Source: Methanogenium sp.
Lineage (GTDB): Archaea > Halobacteriota > Methanomicrobia > Methanomicrobiales > Methanomicrobiaceae
Assembly: GCA_030595665.1 (NCBI GenBank)
Contig: JAUVCV010000010.1
Coordinates: 1 to 62,283 of the forward strand
Direction of reading: 5' to 3'
DNA: 62,283 nucleotides
Position 1 is the first letter of the stretch; each line of letters opens with the position of its first letter. Positions 15,852-24,689 of this stretch are shown here, piece by piece. A program made the position numbers and the translations under genes. The notes below the pieces were generated by a model. The model did no database searches. It was not told the origin of the DNA and saw nothing but the letters and a program-made list of their open reading frames with translations.

Positions 15852-17153
15852 TCAGGCATACCTGCGGAGTAATTCCGTTGCCCGCCTGACTGTCTCTCCG
15901 TCCTTCTTCACTTCCGCAAGATATGCGTTAAATATCTGGTCTGTCACCACATGCAGGCCCGGTTTAAACAGATCGGCATGCATCTTAAGGTCAAACGACC
16001 GTGCCTCTGCCTCAGTCAGGTGCAGAGACTTATACTCCCCGGTATGTGGGGCAAAGACAGGGTTCTCTGCATCCGGTGTCCGCAGGGCGAGGTCTGCAAG
16101 CGGTGTGCCGGGGATTGGTTCAGCGATGGAGATGAAGACATCGTCAAGGGAATATTGTGCGATCAAGTCCTTTGTTTCTTCAAACTCTGCGGCAGTCTCG
16201 GTGGGGTATCCGACAATGAAACTGCCTGCGACGTGCAGACCGTGGGCGCGGCAGGCATCGATGGCTTCACCTGCCTGTGCTGCCGTTGCCCCTTTCCCCA
16301 TCAGACGCAGCACCCGGTCACTCCCAGATTCGAGACCGAAGAAGACCCAGCCTATCGTATAGTCACGTATGGCGTCAAGGACAGTGTCAGAGATGCAGTC
16401 CACCCGGATGTCAGGTGAGGAGACGTTTTTTGGCCCCATAATGTTTGCCATCCCTTTCAGGAGTCCTGCAAACGCATCGTCATTGAGTTTTCCGTCTGCA
16501 TAGCCATAGAGTGACCCTGTCCCGCCGGAAACTGAGAGTCGCCGGGCGCCGGAATCTTTGAATGCCTGCACTTCACTGAGGATCTCATCGAGCGGACGTG
16601 ACCGAATCTCACGCCCGAAGAACCGGGGCACCTGACAGAAGGTGCAGGCTCCTATACATCCCCGCTGCGTCTCGATATAGGCTGATGCACCGCGGACATC
16701 CTGCATGCTGATATCAGACGGAATGAAAGGCAGCGGACGGGATACCTGACAGGGGGGTGACGGTCCGGTTGAGACGATGCCGTCCGGGCCCATGAAAGCA
16801 ATCCCCGGTACTTTTGCAGAGACGCCATCCCGGAGGAGGGCCAGTGCCCCCTCTTCTCCCTCGCCACAGATGACAGCGTCCGGGGCAAGTTCGCCAAGGA
16901 CCATCTCCGGCACTGCCGAGACAGGTCCGCCCACATATACCCGGCCACCGTCATGCCGGTATGTGGAAATAAATGATTTAAGTGCATCACCCATCAGGTT
17001 CTGGGTGGAATACAGGCTCAAAAAAATCGTTTCTCCCGGAGGAGCCTCCAGTGTGCGAGTGAGTGTCACTTCATGTCCTGCATCACGAACGATGCCAGCA
17101 ATGACCATTGCGCCATACGTGTACATTCCCGGGGAGATGACGAAGACCTTCAT
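15852..17153 (-). CDS. B12-binding radical SAM protein
   Basis: A 433-residue protein. The N-terminal 110 residues form a cobalamin-binding-like Rossmann domain (MKVFVISPGMYTYGAM, GGPVSAVPEMV, ICGEGEEGAL). The radical SAM cluster motif is C166-x3-C170-x2-C173 (RGCIGACTFC). GLESGSDRVLRLMGKG and GSFIVGYPTET follow. Class B radical SAM enzymes like this mostly methylate unactivated carbons. In Methanomicrobiales one such enzyme, MgmA, methylates a glutamine of methyl-CoM reductase. This gene is a candidate for that or a related role, but I cannot separate the subfamilies by eye. An upstream in-frame GTG at 17159 is less likely than ATG 17153. Confidence 0.82.
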   Translation of the reverse strand: MKVFVISPGMYTYGAMVIAGIVRDAGHEVTLTRTLEAPPGETIFLSLYSTQNLMGDALKSFISTYRHDGGRVYVGGPVSAVPEMVLGELAPDAVICGEGEEGALALLRDGVSAKVPGIAFMGPDGIVSTGPSPPCQVSRPLPFIPSDISMQDVRGASAYIETQRGCIGACTFCQVPRFFGREIRSRPLDEILSEVQAFKDSGARRLSVSGGTGSLYGYADGKLNDDAFAGLLKGMANIMGPKNVSSPDIRVDCISDTVLDAIRDYTIGWVFFGLESGSDRVLRLMGKGATAAQAGEAIDACRAHGLHVAGSFIVGYPTETAAEFEETKDLIAQYSLDDVFISIAEPIPGTPLADLALRTPDAENPVFAPHTGEYKSLHLTEAEARSFDLKMHADLFKPGLHVVTDQIFNAYLAEVKKDGETVRRATELLRRYA

Positions 17154-17224
17154 TACCACTACTTTTGTTCTCTGGGTAATATTAACGATGTAGATTCAGG
17201 TTCCGGGAGAAAAAAAAGATGGGA

Positions 17225-18541
17225 TTATTCCTGTTTGCGTGCAGCAAGAATGACTGCACAGGCACCGAGAGCACCGATCACCGCAAGCATGGGTGCCGGG
17301 CTCTGGGTGGCAGTAGGTGTCGGGGCAAGGTTTGCCGAGACCGTTGATGTTGCACCGTTGTTCACCTGTGCTATTTCAGACCAGGTGGTATATCCGGAGA
17401 GTTCAAGTGTGACCGTGTAGCCACCGGGGGTCAGATCACTGAGTGTCACCGGGGTGATACCTTTGTTCACATTGTTCAACAGGACCGTGGCACCAGTTGG
17501 TGATGATGTGATAGTGATCGCTCCATTGCCAGTTGGGCCACCGCCAAGGTTGGCGTTCACCGTTGTGGTCTGGCCGGAGTTGACTGTAACAGTTGAGACT
17601 GAGTCCGCGTACCCGGAGAGGGTGACTTTCACAGAGTGACTGCCTGCTGCAATGTTGTTTGCAAGGAGGACCCGGCCGGGGTTGGTTGTACCATAGTAGA
17701 TGCTGTCAACATAGACTGAGGCATACGACGGGTTTGAGGAGATTGAGATGGAACCTGTGGTAGCCTGTGGGTCTGCAGTGAGTGTCGCTGTCACATAGCT
17801 TACCTGATTTGAATGGATCTGAACGGTGTTTGCCCATTCCTGAAATCCGGGCATGGTGACTTCAAGAGTGTGTGCACCCTGGGAAAGACCGCCGATGGTC
17901 CGTGGGGCTGTACCCTTGTATGCACCATCAAGGTAGATGTTTGCATTGGATGGGGTGCTGGAAACAGAGAGTGTACCATACGTCACCTGTGACTGCAGGG
18001 AAGCATAGGTGGTCGTTGTCTGTCCGGCGACGATCCTGACTGTGTCCCGGTAATCATTATATCCTGAGTAGGTGAGCCTCAGGTCATTGTTCCCGGCAGG
18101 GAGGTTTGATACCGTGTGTGGGGTCGTACCATAGTAGACGCTGTTCACATAGACTGCTGCACCGGATGGGGAGGAACTAACCTTGATATTTCCGGTGGTG
18201 GGTGTAATTGGGTTTACTGTCAGGTAGACAGACTGGTGTTCTCCTGCACCCGGGGTTCTGGGCAGGGATTTTGATGCAGACGAGAACCCGCTCTTTTCAG
18301 CCCTCGCCGTGTTATACGGTGCTGCGGTGGAATACACTCCGACACTCAGGATGCCCCCGGTGGTTGTTCCCTTGTATACTCCGTCAAAGTAGATGGAACA
18401 GCCATCCACATTGGTGTAGACGTCATACCATCCCTGGCCACCGCCAATGCCGGGACCCAGAGGGAGCTCAGCCATTGCAGCAGGGGCTGCAGCAGTGATT
18501 ATGAACATGCTTATAATAAGCACGTAGAATTTTCGTAACAT
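17225..18541 (-). CDS. PEGA-domain surface protein with C-terminal membrane anchor
   Basis: A 438-residue exported protein. A signal peptide (MLRKFYVLIISMFIITAAAPAAMA) is followed by a Gly-rich segment and about five PEGA-type beta repeats of 70-75 residues. Each repeat has the pattern SSPSGAAVYVNSVYYGTTP...GYNDYRDTV or a variant. The C-terminus has a Thr/Pro/Ser linker and one membrane helix ending in RKQE, a usual anchor for methanogen cell-surface proteins. PEGA proteins are thought to be envelope structural or adhesive proteins. The frame extends to an ATG at 18619, but ATG 18541 gives a proper signal peptide. A broken paralogue lies just upstream. Confidence 0.85.
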   Translation of the reverse strand: MLRKFYVLIISMFIITAAAPAAMAELPLGPGIGGGQGWYDVYTNVDGCSIYFDGVYKGTTTGGILSVGVYSTAAPYNTARAEKSGFSSASKSLPRTPGAGEHQSVYLTVNPITPTTGNIKVSSSPSGAAVYVNSVYYGTTPHTVSNLPAGNNDLRLTYSGYNDYRDTVRIVAGQTTTTYASLQSQVTYGTLSVSSTPSNANIYLDGAYKGTAPRTIGGLSQGAHTLEVTMPGFQEWANTVQIHSNQVSYVTATLTADPQATTGSISISSNPSYASVYVDSIYYGTTNPGRVLLANNIAAGSHSVKVTLSGYADSVSTVTVNSGQTTTVNANLGGGPTGNGAITITSSPTGATVLLNNVNKGITPVTLSDLTPGGYTVTLELSGYTTWSEIAQVNNGATSTVSANLAPTPTATQSPAPMLAVIGALGACAVILAARKQE

Positions 18542-18678
18542 GATGATCAGTGAACGATTATTTTGACGGATATAAATAATCTGCTGTTTCCAGTCCCGGA
18601 TAAATGAGTGATTTATCAATTTCAGGGGAAAAATACTGTTTTGAGGGGCCGGGAATTTCCCAAAATAAGTATATGGTA

Positions 18679-18945
18679 TCAGTATTTCCCGCGCTCACGT
18701 CTGCAGAAGAAGATACAGGACAGTGCCACAAGCACACCGGCAGGCAGCATGAGTGAGGGGGATGACTGCCTGGGGACCGGTGAAAGGCTCGCTGATACAT
18801 ATGAGGTTGAACCTGTCGTCACCTCGGTAACCGATGACCATTATGTGTAGCCTGCAATTGGCTGTTCCCCAGTTGCTGCTCCTACCGGAAAGACCGCACC
18901 TGCGGCAATCATGCAGGCCATAAGAAAAAGTGCAAACCATTTCAT
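18679..18945 (-). pseudogene. PEGA paralogue remnant interrupted by an in-frame TAA
   Basis: The 88-codon frame starts with a clear signal peptide (MKWFALFLMACMIAAGAVFP) and runs to AGYT. An in-frame TAA (18841-18843) stops it. The same frame then continues with WSSVTEVTTGSTSYVSASLSPVP, a Ser/Pro linker, a membrane helix (PAGVLVALSCIFF) and RRERGKY. Around the stop it matches the end of the neighbouring PEGA protein (GYTTWSEIAQVNNGATSTVSANLAPTP). It therefore looks like a PEGA gene that lost its internal repeats and gained a stop where GYTTW had its second Thr codon. It is likely inactive. Confidence 0.65.
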
Positions 18946-19001
18946 TTTTGATCAGACACCTCCTATCCGGAAAATGGTAGTTATATCTATGGCAGACTCG
19001 C

Positions 19002-20078
19002 TCACTGCAGGGCGGTCTTCTCCACCACACGCATATACCGGTTGAGTGCGGCAATGCCAACCGCAAGAACGCCGGACATTATGGCAAGGACCACCCAGTG
19101 TTCACTCCCGGCCGCTCCGATGGAGAGGAGGACAATCAGGTTTGCCGGGTTTGCGGGCAGGGAGAGGACGCCTATTAAGATCACCACGAGGGCTGTAGAA
19201 AAGATAAACTGGGCACTCGTCCGTTCCCGGTAGTGGAGGGCTACAAAAGCGGAGATGAGGATCATAAGTAATGATGCTACGCTCACATGCAGAAGAATTG
19301 GTACAATGCCTGCCACATGGATGCCGTTTATCACCATCAGGCCGATCCAGGCGACCACCTGCACCGGCACAATCACAAAACAGGCGGCCACTTTGCCCCA
19401 GACCATCTCGGCGAAGGTAATGGGTGTGGAAATGAGGGTCTCAATTGTGTCATGCTGAAATTCTTCGGTGATCATGTCGATTATCAGGGCTGCTGAGATG
19501 ATGGCAGGCATGAAGATGAGAAGCGGGATGAGGAGCCCGTAGACAAATTCATAGAAGTTTGTGCCAGGTAACTCCGGGGGCAGGTTCACCACGATGGGGT
19601 CAGATGATATGCGGTCTCCCCGGATGTCACGCAGGCTCTCTTCGTATGTGACAAAGACATTTCTCAGTTTACTGTTCACAACTGATGACTGGATGTCGTT
19701 TTTGATGGTATAAAGGGTGATTTTCACGGGGTCATCTGCGTCCGGTGCGGTATCCGGCACCCAGATGACCGCACTTAGTTTGCGTTCTTCAAGAGCGGTA
19801 ACCGCTGTCGCAAGGTCCATCTCATAGATGATAAAGTCTCCGCTCTCCCGTATGAGTTCTTCCAGTGGTGAGGGTGACCCGGTGTATGCGACCGAATACT
19901 GCTGCCGGGAGTATTCCGAGAGTGCATCCGGGTCATACATTGCAGCGAGGCCGACGATGAGAAATGACGAGAACATCGCGATGAATAACTGCAGGAGAAT
20001 TGCGAGGATTATCGTTTTCTCGGCATTGATAGATCCCAACTCCTTTTTTGTGATAACGTAGATATGCCGCAGATCCAT
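19002..20078 (-). CDS. ABC-2 type transporter permease
   Basis: A 358-residue integral membrane protein. One N-terminal span (ILAILLQLFIAMFSSFLIVGLAAMY) is followed by an extracytoplasmic domain of about 140 residues and then five or six membrane helices. The helices include the ABC-2 family segment MITEEFQHDTIETLISTPI. This layout is that of NatB/YhaP-type exporters. It starts two bases after the stop of the larger permease and faces the ATPase gene 22051-22941, so the three form one transporter. The substrate is unknown; Na+, peptides and lipids are all known for related systems. Confidence 0.87.
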   Translation of the reverse strand: MDLRHIYVITKKELGSINAEKTIILAILLQLFIAMFSSFLIVGLAAMYDPDALSEYSRQQYSVAYTGSPSPLEELIRESGDFIIYEMDLATAVTALEERKLSAVIWVPDTAPDADDPVKITLYTIKNDIQSSVVNSKLRNVFVTYEESLRDIRGDRISSDPIVVNLPPELPGTNFYEFVYGLLIPLLIFMPAIISAALIIDMITEEFQHDTIETLISTPITFAEMVWGKVAACFVIVPVQVVAWIGLMVINGIHVAGIVPILLHVSVASLLMILISAFVALHYRERTSAQFIFSTALVVILIGVLSLPANPANLIVLLSIGAAGSEHWVVLAIMSGVLAVGIAALNRYMRVVEKTALQ

Positions 20079-20080
20079 TT

Positions 20081-21868
20081 TCAGAAGCCTCCTGTGATAA
20101 AGTAGAGATTATACACCCCATGGACGAGGGATGCCATAATCAGTGCTATAGGGTAGACTCTCCTTCCGAAGACCTTTAAGAGAGAGATGGTGATGAAGGC
20201 GCCGGTGAAGTGCAGGGTGAGTGGCATCCAGAGGACCTGAAGGCTGGAGAAAAGGGCCGCGCCGAAGATGGACTCTGATATCTGGGCGAGCGTGGCAAAG
20301 AGAAGGAGTTTCTCACCCAAAAAGAATCCGGCCATCACGGCGAGGGAGGCGAAGATAACATTTCTCCACGTGAGAAATGCCGGCCGTTCCACAGCAATTG
20401 CATAGATGCCGATTGACTTTGCCCATTCCTCGATGAATGCCGCTGCAAAGATGAGGACCACAAGGGAGAACGGCATTGGGAGGTTGAAGAGGAGGACGAG
20501 GAACATCAGCTGTGCCATCAGAACAAAGGGGATGGAAAAGAGGGTGATCCCGAAGAGTGAGGCAAACGGATGCTTTTCTGAGACTGCGCTCCCGATGTAC
20601 TCCCGCACCTTTTCCCGCAGGGGGTGAAGGGTGAAGAGGCGTTCTTCGTTGAAGTTGACAATGCATATGGCAAAGAGAATCGCCGCTGTCACCCAGAACA
20701 GGAAGGTTGAGTAGAAGTAATTGGCAAGTGTGAACGGGGTGCCTTCAATTGCATAGATGATCAGAGTCAGAGGGGAGATGAGGGAGATCACATGGATGTT
20801 TGCAAAAATGCTCGGGAAGAAGAGATACGATGTTGCAACAGTTGAGAAGAAGATTGAGATAAACGAGAGTTCTTTAAAACTCCGTGCGGCCATTCCGATG
20901 AGGAGAGCTGCTGCAAGGAAGAAGAGGATGACCGGGAAGACGGCTGCAAGGACGATTGCTGTCTCACCAGTGGTAAGGGAGAGGATGGTGGTTACTGTAA
21001 TCATCAGCACCAGATATGGCAGCATCTTTCCGATGACGATGGCTGATGGTCGAAGCGGACTTGAGAGGAGTATTTCCCCCTTCCGTTCTATCCGTTCGTT
21101 CATCACTGACATCATGTAGAACTGGGAGGTGAAGTAGAGGGGGAAGATGAATACAAAAACCAGTACAATGGCATCAAAGGGTAGGGGCGGGGTGAGCTGG
21201 GAGGGGGTTTTGAAGTCGCCTAGCGCCCCCTCCCCTGCAACCACGTCGGTATAGCGCGCAACTGTACTGTCTTCGCCTTCTGAAACGACTAGTTCGGCCC
21301 TGAGTTCTTCTTTGGTATACCCGATATCAGCGGAAGGTTCGTCAACCGCCTGCACCGGACGGTTGGGGACCGGATTCACATATGGGTTAGGGGCGCCTGA
21401 AACCCCTGTGCCTGCTTCAGTGGCGGTGAAATCAAGTTCACTTCTGATATACCGGACATCAATCCAGAGGGGGTATGCGGCGAAGAGGTCGTCCTCGCGA
21501 TTATATTGAGTTGTCAGATACCTGTCATAGTCAGTTTGAAAGGCCTTCAGGGCGGCATTGCCCCGATTGGTATTCGCAGACCGGATGGTTGGCGGGGCGA
21601 CTGTCAGGTCTGTCCCCTCCGGCGTCCCTGAATACACGGTGAACCGTGGGTCCCCGAGGATGATGGAGCCGGTATCCGATGAATCGACACCTGCTGTGTA
21701 CATCCGGTCCTGCAGGTGGATTCCACTCTCCTGGGTGTAGCCGGTTACCACAATGAGGAGGATGAATAGTGCTACAGCTACCGGGATGACTTCACGTGGC
21801 ATAGAGGTTGCAGACCGGCGCACTTCCCATTTTCCGATGGTCAGTATCTGGCGCAGTGGTGGCAGCAT
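20081..21868 (-). CDS. ABC-2 permease fused to a PrsW-like intramembrane protease domain
   Basis: A 595-residue membrane protein. Residues 1-390 are an ABC-2 permease: one N-terminal span, a large outer domain, then six helices including MMSVMNERIERKGEILLSSPL. The C-terminal 190 residues carry conserved elements of PrsW-type intramembrane proteases. These are EEWAKSIGIY (EE motif), an intramembrane His in LTLHFTGAF, and SLVHGVYNLYF (HxxxN-like). It is the first gene of the two-permease operon. A membrane protease attached to an exporter subunit suggests processing of the cargo or of an immunity or regulatory partner during export. That role is inference. Confidence 0.82.
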   Translation of the reverse strand: MLPPLRQILTIGKWEVRRSATSMPREVIPVAVALFILLIVVTGYTQESGIHLQDRMYTAGVDSSDTGSIILGDPRFTVYSGTPEGTDLTVAPPTIRSANTNRGNAALKAFQTDYDRYLTTQYNREDDLFAAYPLWIDVRYIRSELDFTATEAGTGVSGAPNPYVNPVPNRPVQAVDEPSADIGYTKEELRAELVVSEGEDSTVARYTDVVAGEGALGDFKTPSQLTPPLPFDAIVLVFVFIFPLYFTSQFYMMSVMNERIERKGEILLSSPLRPSAIVIGKMLPYLVLMITVTTILSLTTGETAIVLAAVFPVILFFLAAALLIGMAARSFKELSFISIFFSTVATSYLFFPSIFANIHVISLISPLTLIIYAIEGTPFTLANYFYSTFLFWVTAAILFAICIVNFNEERLFTLHPLREKVREYIGSAVSEKHPFASLFGITLFSIPFVLMAQLMFLVLLFNLPMPFSLVVLIFAAAFIEEWAKSIGIYAIAVERPAFLTWRNVIFASLAVMAGFFLGEKLLLFATLAQISESIFGAALFSSLQVLWMPLTLHFTGAFITISLLKVFGRRVYPIALIMASLVHGVYNLYFITGGF

Positions 21869-22011
21869 TCTTATCGTGAGGTTGCAGTCAATCCTATTTT
21901 AAGTATTGGCACTTTCGATAGGGAAATACTGACAGAATGTTGATTGCAGGTAAAATTGCAGTCAGAAGTGGGAGTATGCTGCAGGATGGTATTCCCTGAC
22001 CCCCGGGCTTA

Positions 22012-22047
22012 AATTATATAACTCCCAAGCACTTTACCATCGGTGAT
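22012..22047 (+). promoter_or_regulatory. TATA box and ribosome-binding site of the ABC ATPase gene
   Basis: AATTATATA (22012-22020) is the only strong TATA match in the 182-base gap between the divergent transporter genes. GGTGAT (22042-22047) sits four bases before the ATG and matches the 3' end of archaeal 16S rRNA. Confidence 0.55.
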
Positions 22048-22050
22048 AAA

Positions 22051-22941
22051 ATGATTGAGGCACGGGGATTGGTAAAGGATTACGGCACATTCCGGGCATT
22101 GGATGAGGTGAGTTTCTCCTTTGAGGATCCGGGTATATTTGGAATCATCGGGCACAATGGTGCAGGGAAGACCACACTTCTGAAGTGTATGGCAGGCCTG
22201 ATTCAGCCGACTGCAGGCGACCTTGTAATCGAGGGCATTGATGTGAGGCGCAACCCCGCACGCCTGAAGGAGATGCTTGGTTATCTCCCGGAGGAGTCCC
22301 GCCTGTATGAGACAATGACGGTGGAGAGCTATCTTAGATTCTTCGGGGATATTTATGGCATTCCTGCAGACGAGTGCCGTATCCGGAGTGATAAACTCCT
22401 ATCTTCACTCAAACTAGATCCGCAGGGGAAGCGCATAGGGGAACTCTCGAAAGGGATGAGGCGCAAGGTTGCAATTGCCCGTTCTCTGCTGCATGAACCC
22501 TCTCTCCTGATTTATGATGAGCCCACATCAGGTCTGGACCCGATGACCTCGCGCTACATCATTGGCTATCTCGCGCATCTGCGTGACACCCGGCAGAAGA
22601 CCATCCTTCTCTCCGCCCATAATCTCTATCAGGTTGAGGAGATCTGTGATCGTGTGCTCATCCTGCGGCAGGGAAAGATCGCCGCCTTTGGGACGATGGA
22701 CGAGCTCAGAGAGCAGTTTGGTTCCCTTTCTTACCATATCCGTTTTGTCACAGCGAATCCTGCCGCTCTCCCTCAATCGCTTAGTTTTGAAGAGGAAAGC
22801 GGGGAGTATGTGGTCGTCGCCGAGAGCATGGATGACCTCAATTATGTGACTGCGGCAGTCGCCTCTGCCGGGGGTACTTTGAGGGGCATCGAATCGCGCT
22901 ACCCCAGTCTTGAGGAGATGCTTCTCATGATTGGGAAGTGA
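22051..22941 (+). CDS. ABC transporter ATP-binding protein
   Basis: The 296-residue cytoplasmic ATPase has all motifs in order: Walker A GHNGAGKTT, Q-loop YLPEESRLYETMTV, signature LSKGMRRKVAIARSL, Walker B LLIYDEPTSGLDP and the switch His in LLSAHNL. A C-terminal extension of about 80 residues is typical of ATPases that drive ABC-2 exporters. It is transcribed divergently from its two permeases, an unusual but simple arrangement that would allow shared control from one intergenic region. Confidence 0.94.
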   Translation: MIEARGLVKDYGTFRALDEVSFSFEDPGIFGIIGHNGAGKTTLLKCMAGLIQPTAGDLVIEGIDVRRNPARLKEMLGYLPEESRLYETMTVESYLRFFGDIYGIPADECRIRSDKLLSSLKLDPQGKRIGELSKGMRRKVAIARSLLHEPSLLIYDEPTSGLDPMTSRYIIGYLAHLRDTRQKTILLSAHNLYQVEEICDRVLILRQGKIAAFGTMDELREQFGSLSYHIRFVTANPAALPQSLSFEEESGEYVVVAESMDDLNYVTAAVASAGGTLRGIESRYPSLEEMLLMIGK

Positions 22942-23053
22942 TTTGGAGGTGCCCTCCCTTTTTCCGGGATGATGTGTCACGCAGAAGGGGAACAAGATGT
23001 TCAAATGTCTAAAATCTTCAATAATCTATTAAAACAACAAAAAAAACTGTTAG

Positions 23054-23127
23054 CGGGCCAGAAGGGATTTGAACCCCTGACCGCCGGATTAAGAGTCCGG
23101 CGCTCTTCCTGACTAAGCTACTGGCCC
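23054..23127 (-). tRNA. tRNA-Lys (anticodon CTT)
   Basis: The reverse complement folds into a 74-nt tRNA. The acceptor GGGCCAG pairs with CTGGCCC. The anticodon arm is CCGGA-CTCTTAA-TCCGG with CTT at the centre. The T arm is AGGGG-TTCAAAT-CCCTT, and the discriminator is G73. It reads AAG. CCA is not encoded. Confidence 0.97.
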
Positions 23128-23219
23128 CAATAAAGTGAACAACTAATGTGGTAAGTTCTGAGCGATATACTTTTCGGACATCCTTATTAATTCTCGTAAA
23201 AACAGAAACTTGTGGTATC

Positions 23220-24689
23220 ATGCCGGAGAATCATCCTAACGGAACTCAGTCGGCGTCATCGGTGGATTACCTGATACTTGGGTGCGGCAGTATCGGGTAC
23301 AATGTGCTGTACGAACTTCTCAAGGAGACCGATGATATCATCATCATTGATCAGGACGAGAAAAAGGTGCAGGATCTCCGTGACCAGAAATATGAGGCGT
23401 TCTGCAGGGATATCAGCGATCCTGGTATGTTGAGGGACATTCCGGTTCCAAAAGTGGCATTTGTTCTCTCTAGTGAGCAGAAGGCGAATCTCTCTGCGGT
23501 GCGGACGATAAAAGAGGGAAACCCCGCGGCCTACATTATCGCACGTGCAGTGGATTCAGGGGGGAAAGATATCTATGATGCGGTGGGTGCCGATGTGGTG
23601 CTGCACCCGCAGGAAGTCTTTGCCAAAAAAGCCGTGCATCATGCACGCAAACTTCAGTCCTCGCGGCAGGCGCATAAACTCTTTGAGCTGCTCGCCTCAT
23701 GGCGGGGCACACTGGGCATTGTAACGCATACAAATCCGGATCCTGACACCATCTCCAGTGCAATGGCACTCTGTGCTCTTGGAAAGGCGGCATCCAAGGG
23801 AAATCTCAAATGCCGGATTCTCTATGATGGGAAGATTGGTCATCAGGAGAACCGTGCCTTTGTGAATCTGCTGGATATCCGGATGGATCGGATTTCACCG
23901 GAAGCACGTGCAGAATGTGATTATGTTGCGATCGTCGATTCTCCGGGTCCGGGAATCAATAATGCACTCTCAAAAGATGACCGGATCAATATTGTCATCG
24001 ATCATCATCCGAACGATGATGCGAAAAATGGATATGATTTCCTCGACCGTCGGCCGGATATGGGCGCGACGGCGAGCATGATGACCCAGTATATGCAGGA
24101 ACTGGATGTCTTGGTGGATAAAAACATCGCAACCGCTCTTTTTTATGGCATAATGGCCGATACCCGTGGTTTCAGGCGTAACACTTCTCCTCTTGACCTC
24201 ACCCTTTCTGCCTTCCTTCTGCCCCTGACGGATAATGAACTTCTGGCAAAGATCACTTCACAATCAGTTTCGCAGGAGACCATTGAGGTGATGGGTGCGG
24301 CAATCCGGAACCGGAAGATTGTCTCCGGTTATCTCTTTTCCAATGTCGGTTATGTGCGCAATCGTGACGCCATTCCACAGGCAGCAGATATGCTCATTCA
24401 ACTGGAAGGAGTCAACACCGCAGTGGTTTATGGCATCACCGATCAGCTGATCTCCTTTTCCTCCCGCAACAAGGACCTGCGTCTTAATATCGGCCAGGCG
24501 ATGCAGGAAGCCTTTGGTGAGATCGGTGAGGCAGGCGGGCATTCTGGTATGGGTGCTGCAAATATTCCCCTGAGCGTCTTTTCGATGGCACGCAACAAGG
24601 ATGTCCTGCTGGATCTCATTATTGAACCTATTCTTCACCGGTTCATGGAGATTGTCGGCGTGGAGGAAGAGGAATCAAATGAGGTTTGA
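23220..24689 (+). CDS. TrkA-N / DHH-DHHA1 phosphoesterase
   Basis: A 489-residue protein in two parts. Residues 15-130 are a Rossmann NAD(H)-binding TrkA-N domain (GCGSIG, IIDQDEKKV). Residues 160-489 are a DHH phosphoesterase (THTNPDPD, IVDSPG, VIDHHPN) with a DHHA1 domain containing GGHSGMGAA. DHH-DHHA1 proteins hydrolyse short oligonucleotides or cyclic dinucleotides, and TrkA-N domains usually regulate K+ transport. The fusion could link a nucleotide signal to ion balance, but this is inference. The ATG at 23220 was chosen over an upstream frame extension that overlaps the tRNA promoter side. Its end overlaps mptE. Confidence 0.88.
   Translation: MPENHPNGTQSASSVDYLILGCGSIGYNVLYELLKETDDIIIIDQDEKKVQDLRDQKYEAFCRDISDPGMLRDIPVPKVAFVLSSEQKANLSAVRTIKEGNPAAYIIARAVDSGGKDIYDAVGADVVLHPQEVFAKKAVHHARKLQSSRQAHKLFELLASWRGTLGIVTHTNPDPDTISSAMALCALGKAASKGNLKCRILYDGKIGHQENRAFVNLLDIRMDRISPEARAECDYVAIVDSPGPGINNALSKDDRINIVIDHHPNDDAKNGYDFLDRRPDMGATASMMTQYMQELDVLVDKNIATALFYGIMADTRGFRRNTSPLDLTLSAFLLPLTDNELLAKITSQSVSQETIEVMGAAIRNRKIVSGYLFSNVGYVRNRDAIPQAADMLIQLEGVNTAVVYGITDQLISFSSRNKDLRLNIGQAMQEAFGEIGEAGGHSGMGAANIPLSVFSMARNKDVLLDLIIEPILHRFMEIVGVEEEESNEV

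Noticed and set aside
17225-18619. Longer start of the PEGA protein at 18619
   Set aside because: The added 26 residues precede a clear signal peptide and would bury it. The ATG at 18541 gives a normal secreted protein.
18841-18843. Recoding of TAA as an amino acid in the PEGA and cupin genes
   Set aside because: Known methanogen recoding uses TAG (pyrrolysine) or TGA (selenocysteine), not TAA. Many intact genes here end in TAA, so ordinary nonsense mutation is the simpler view.
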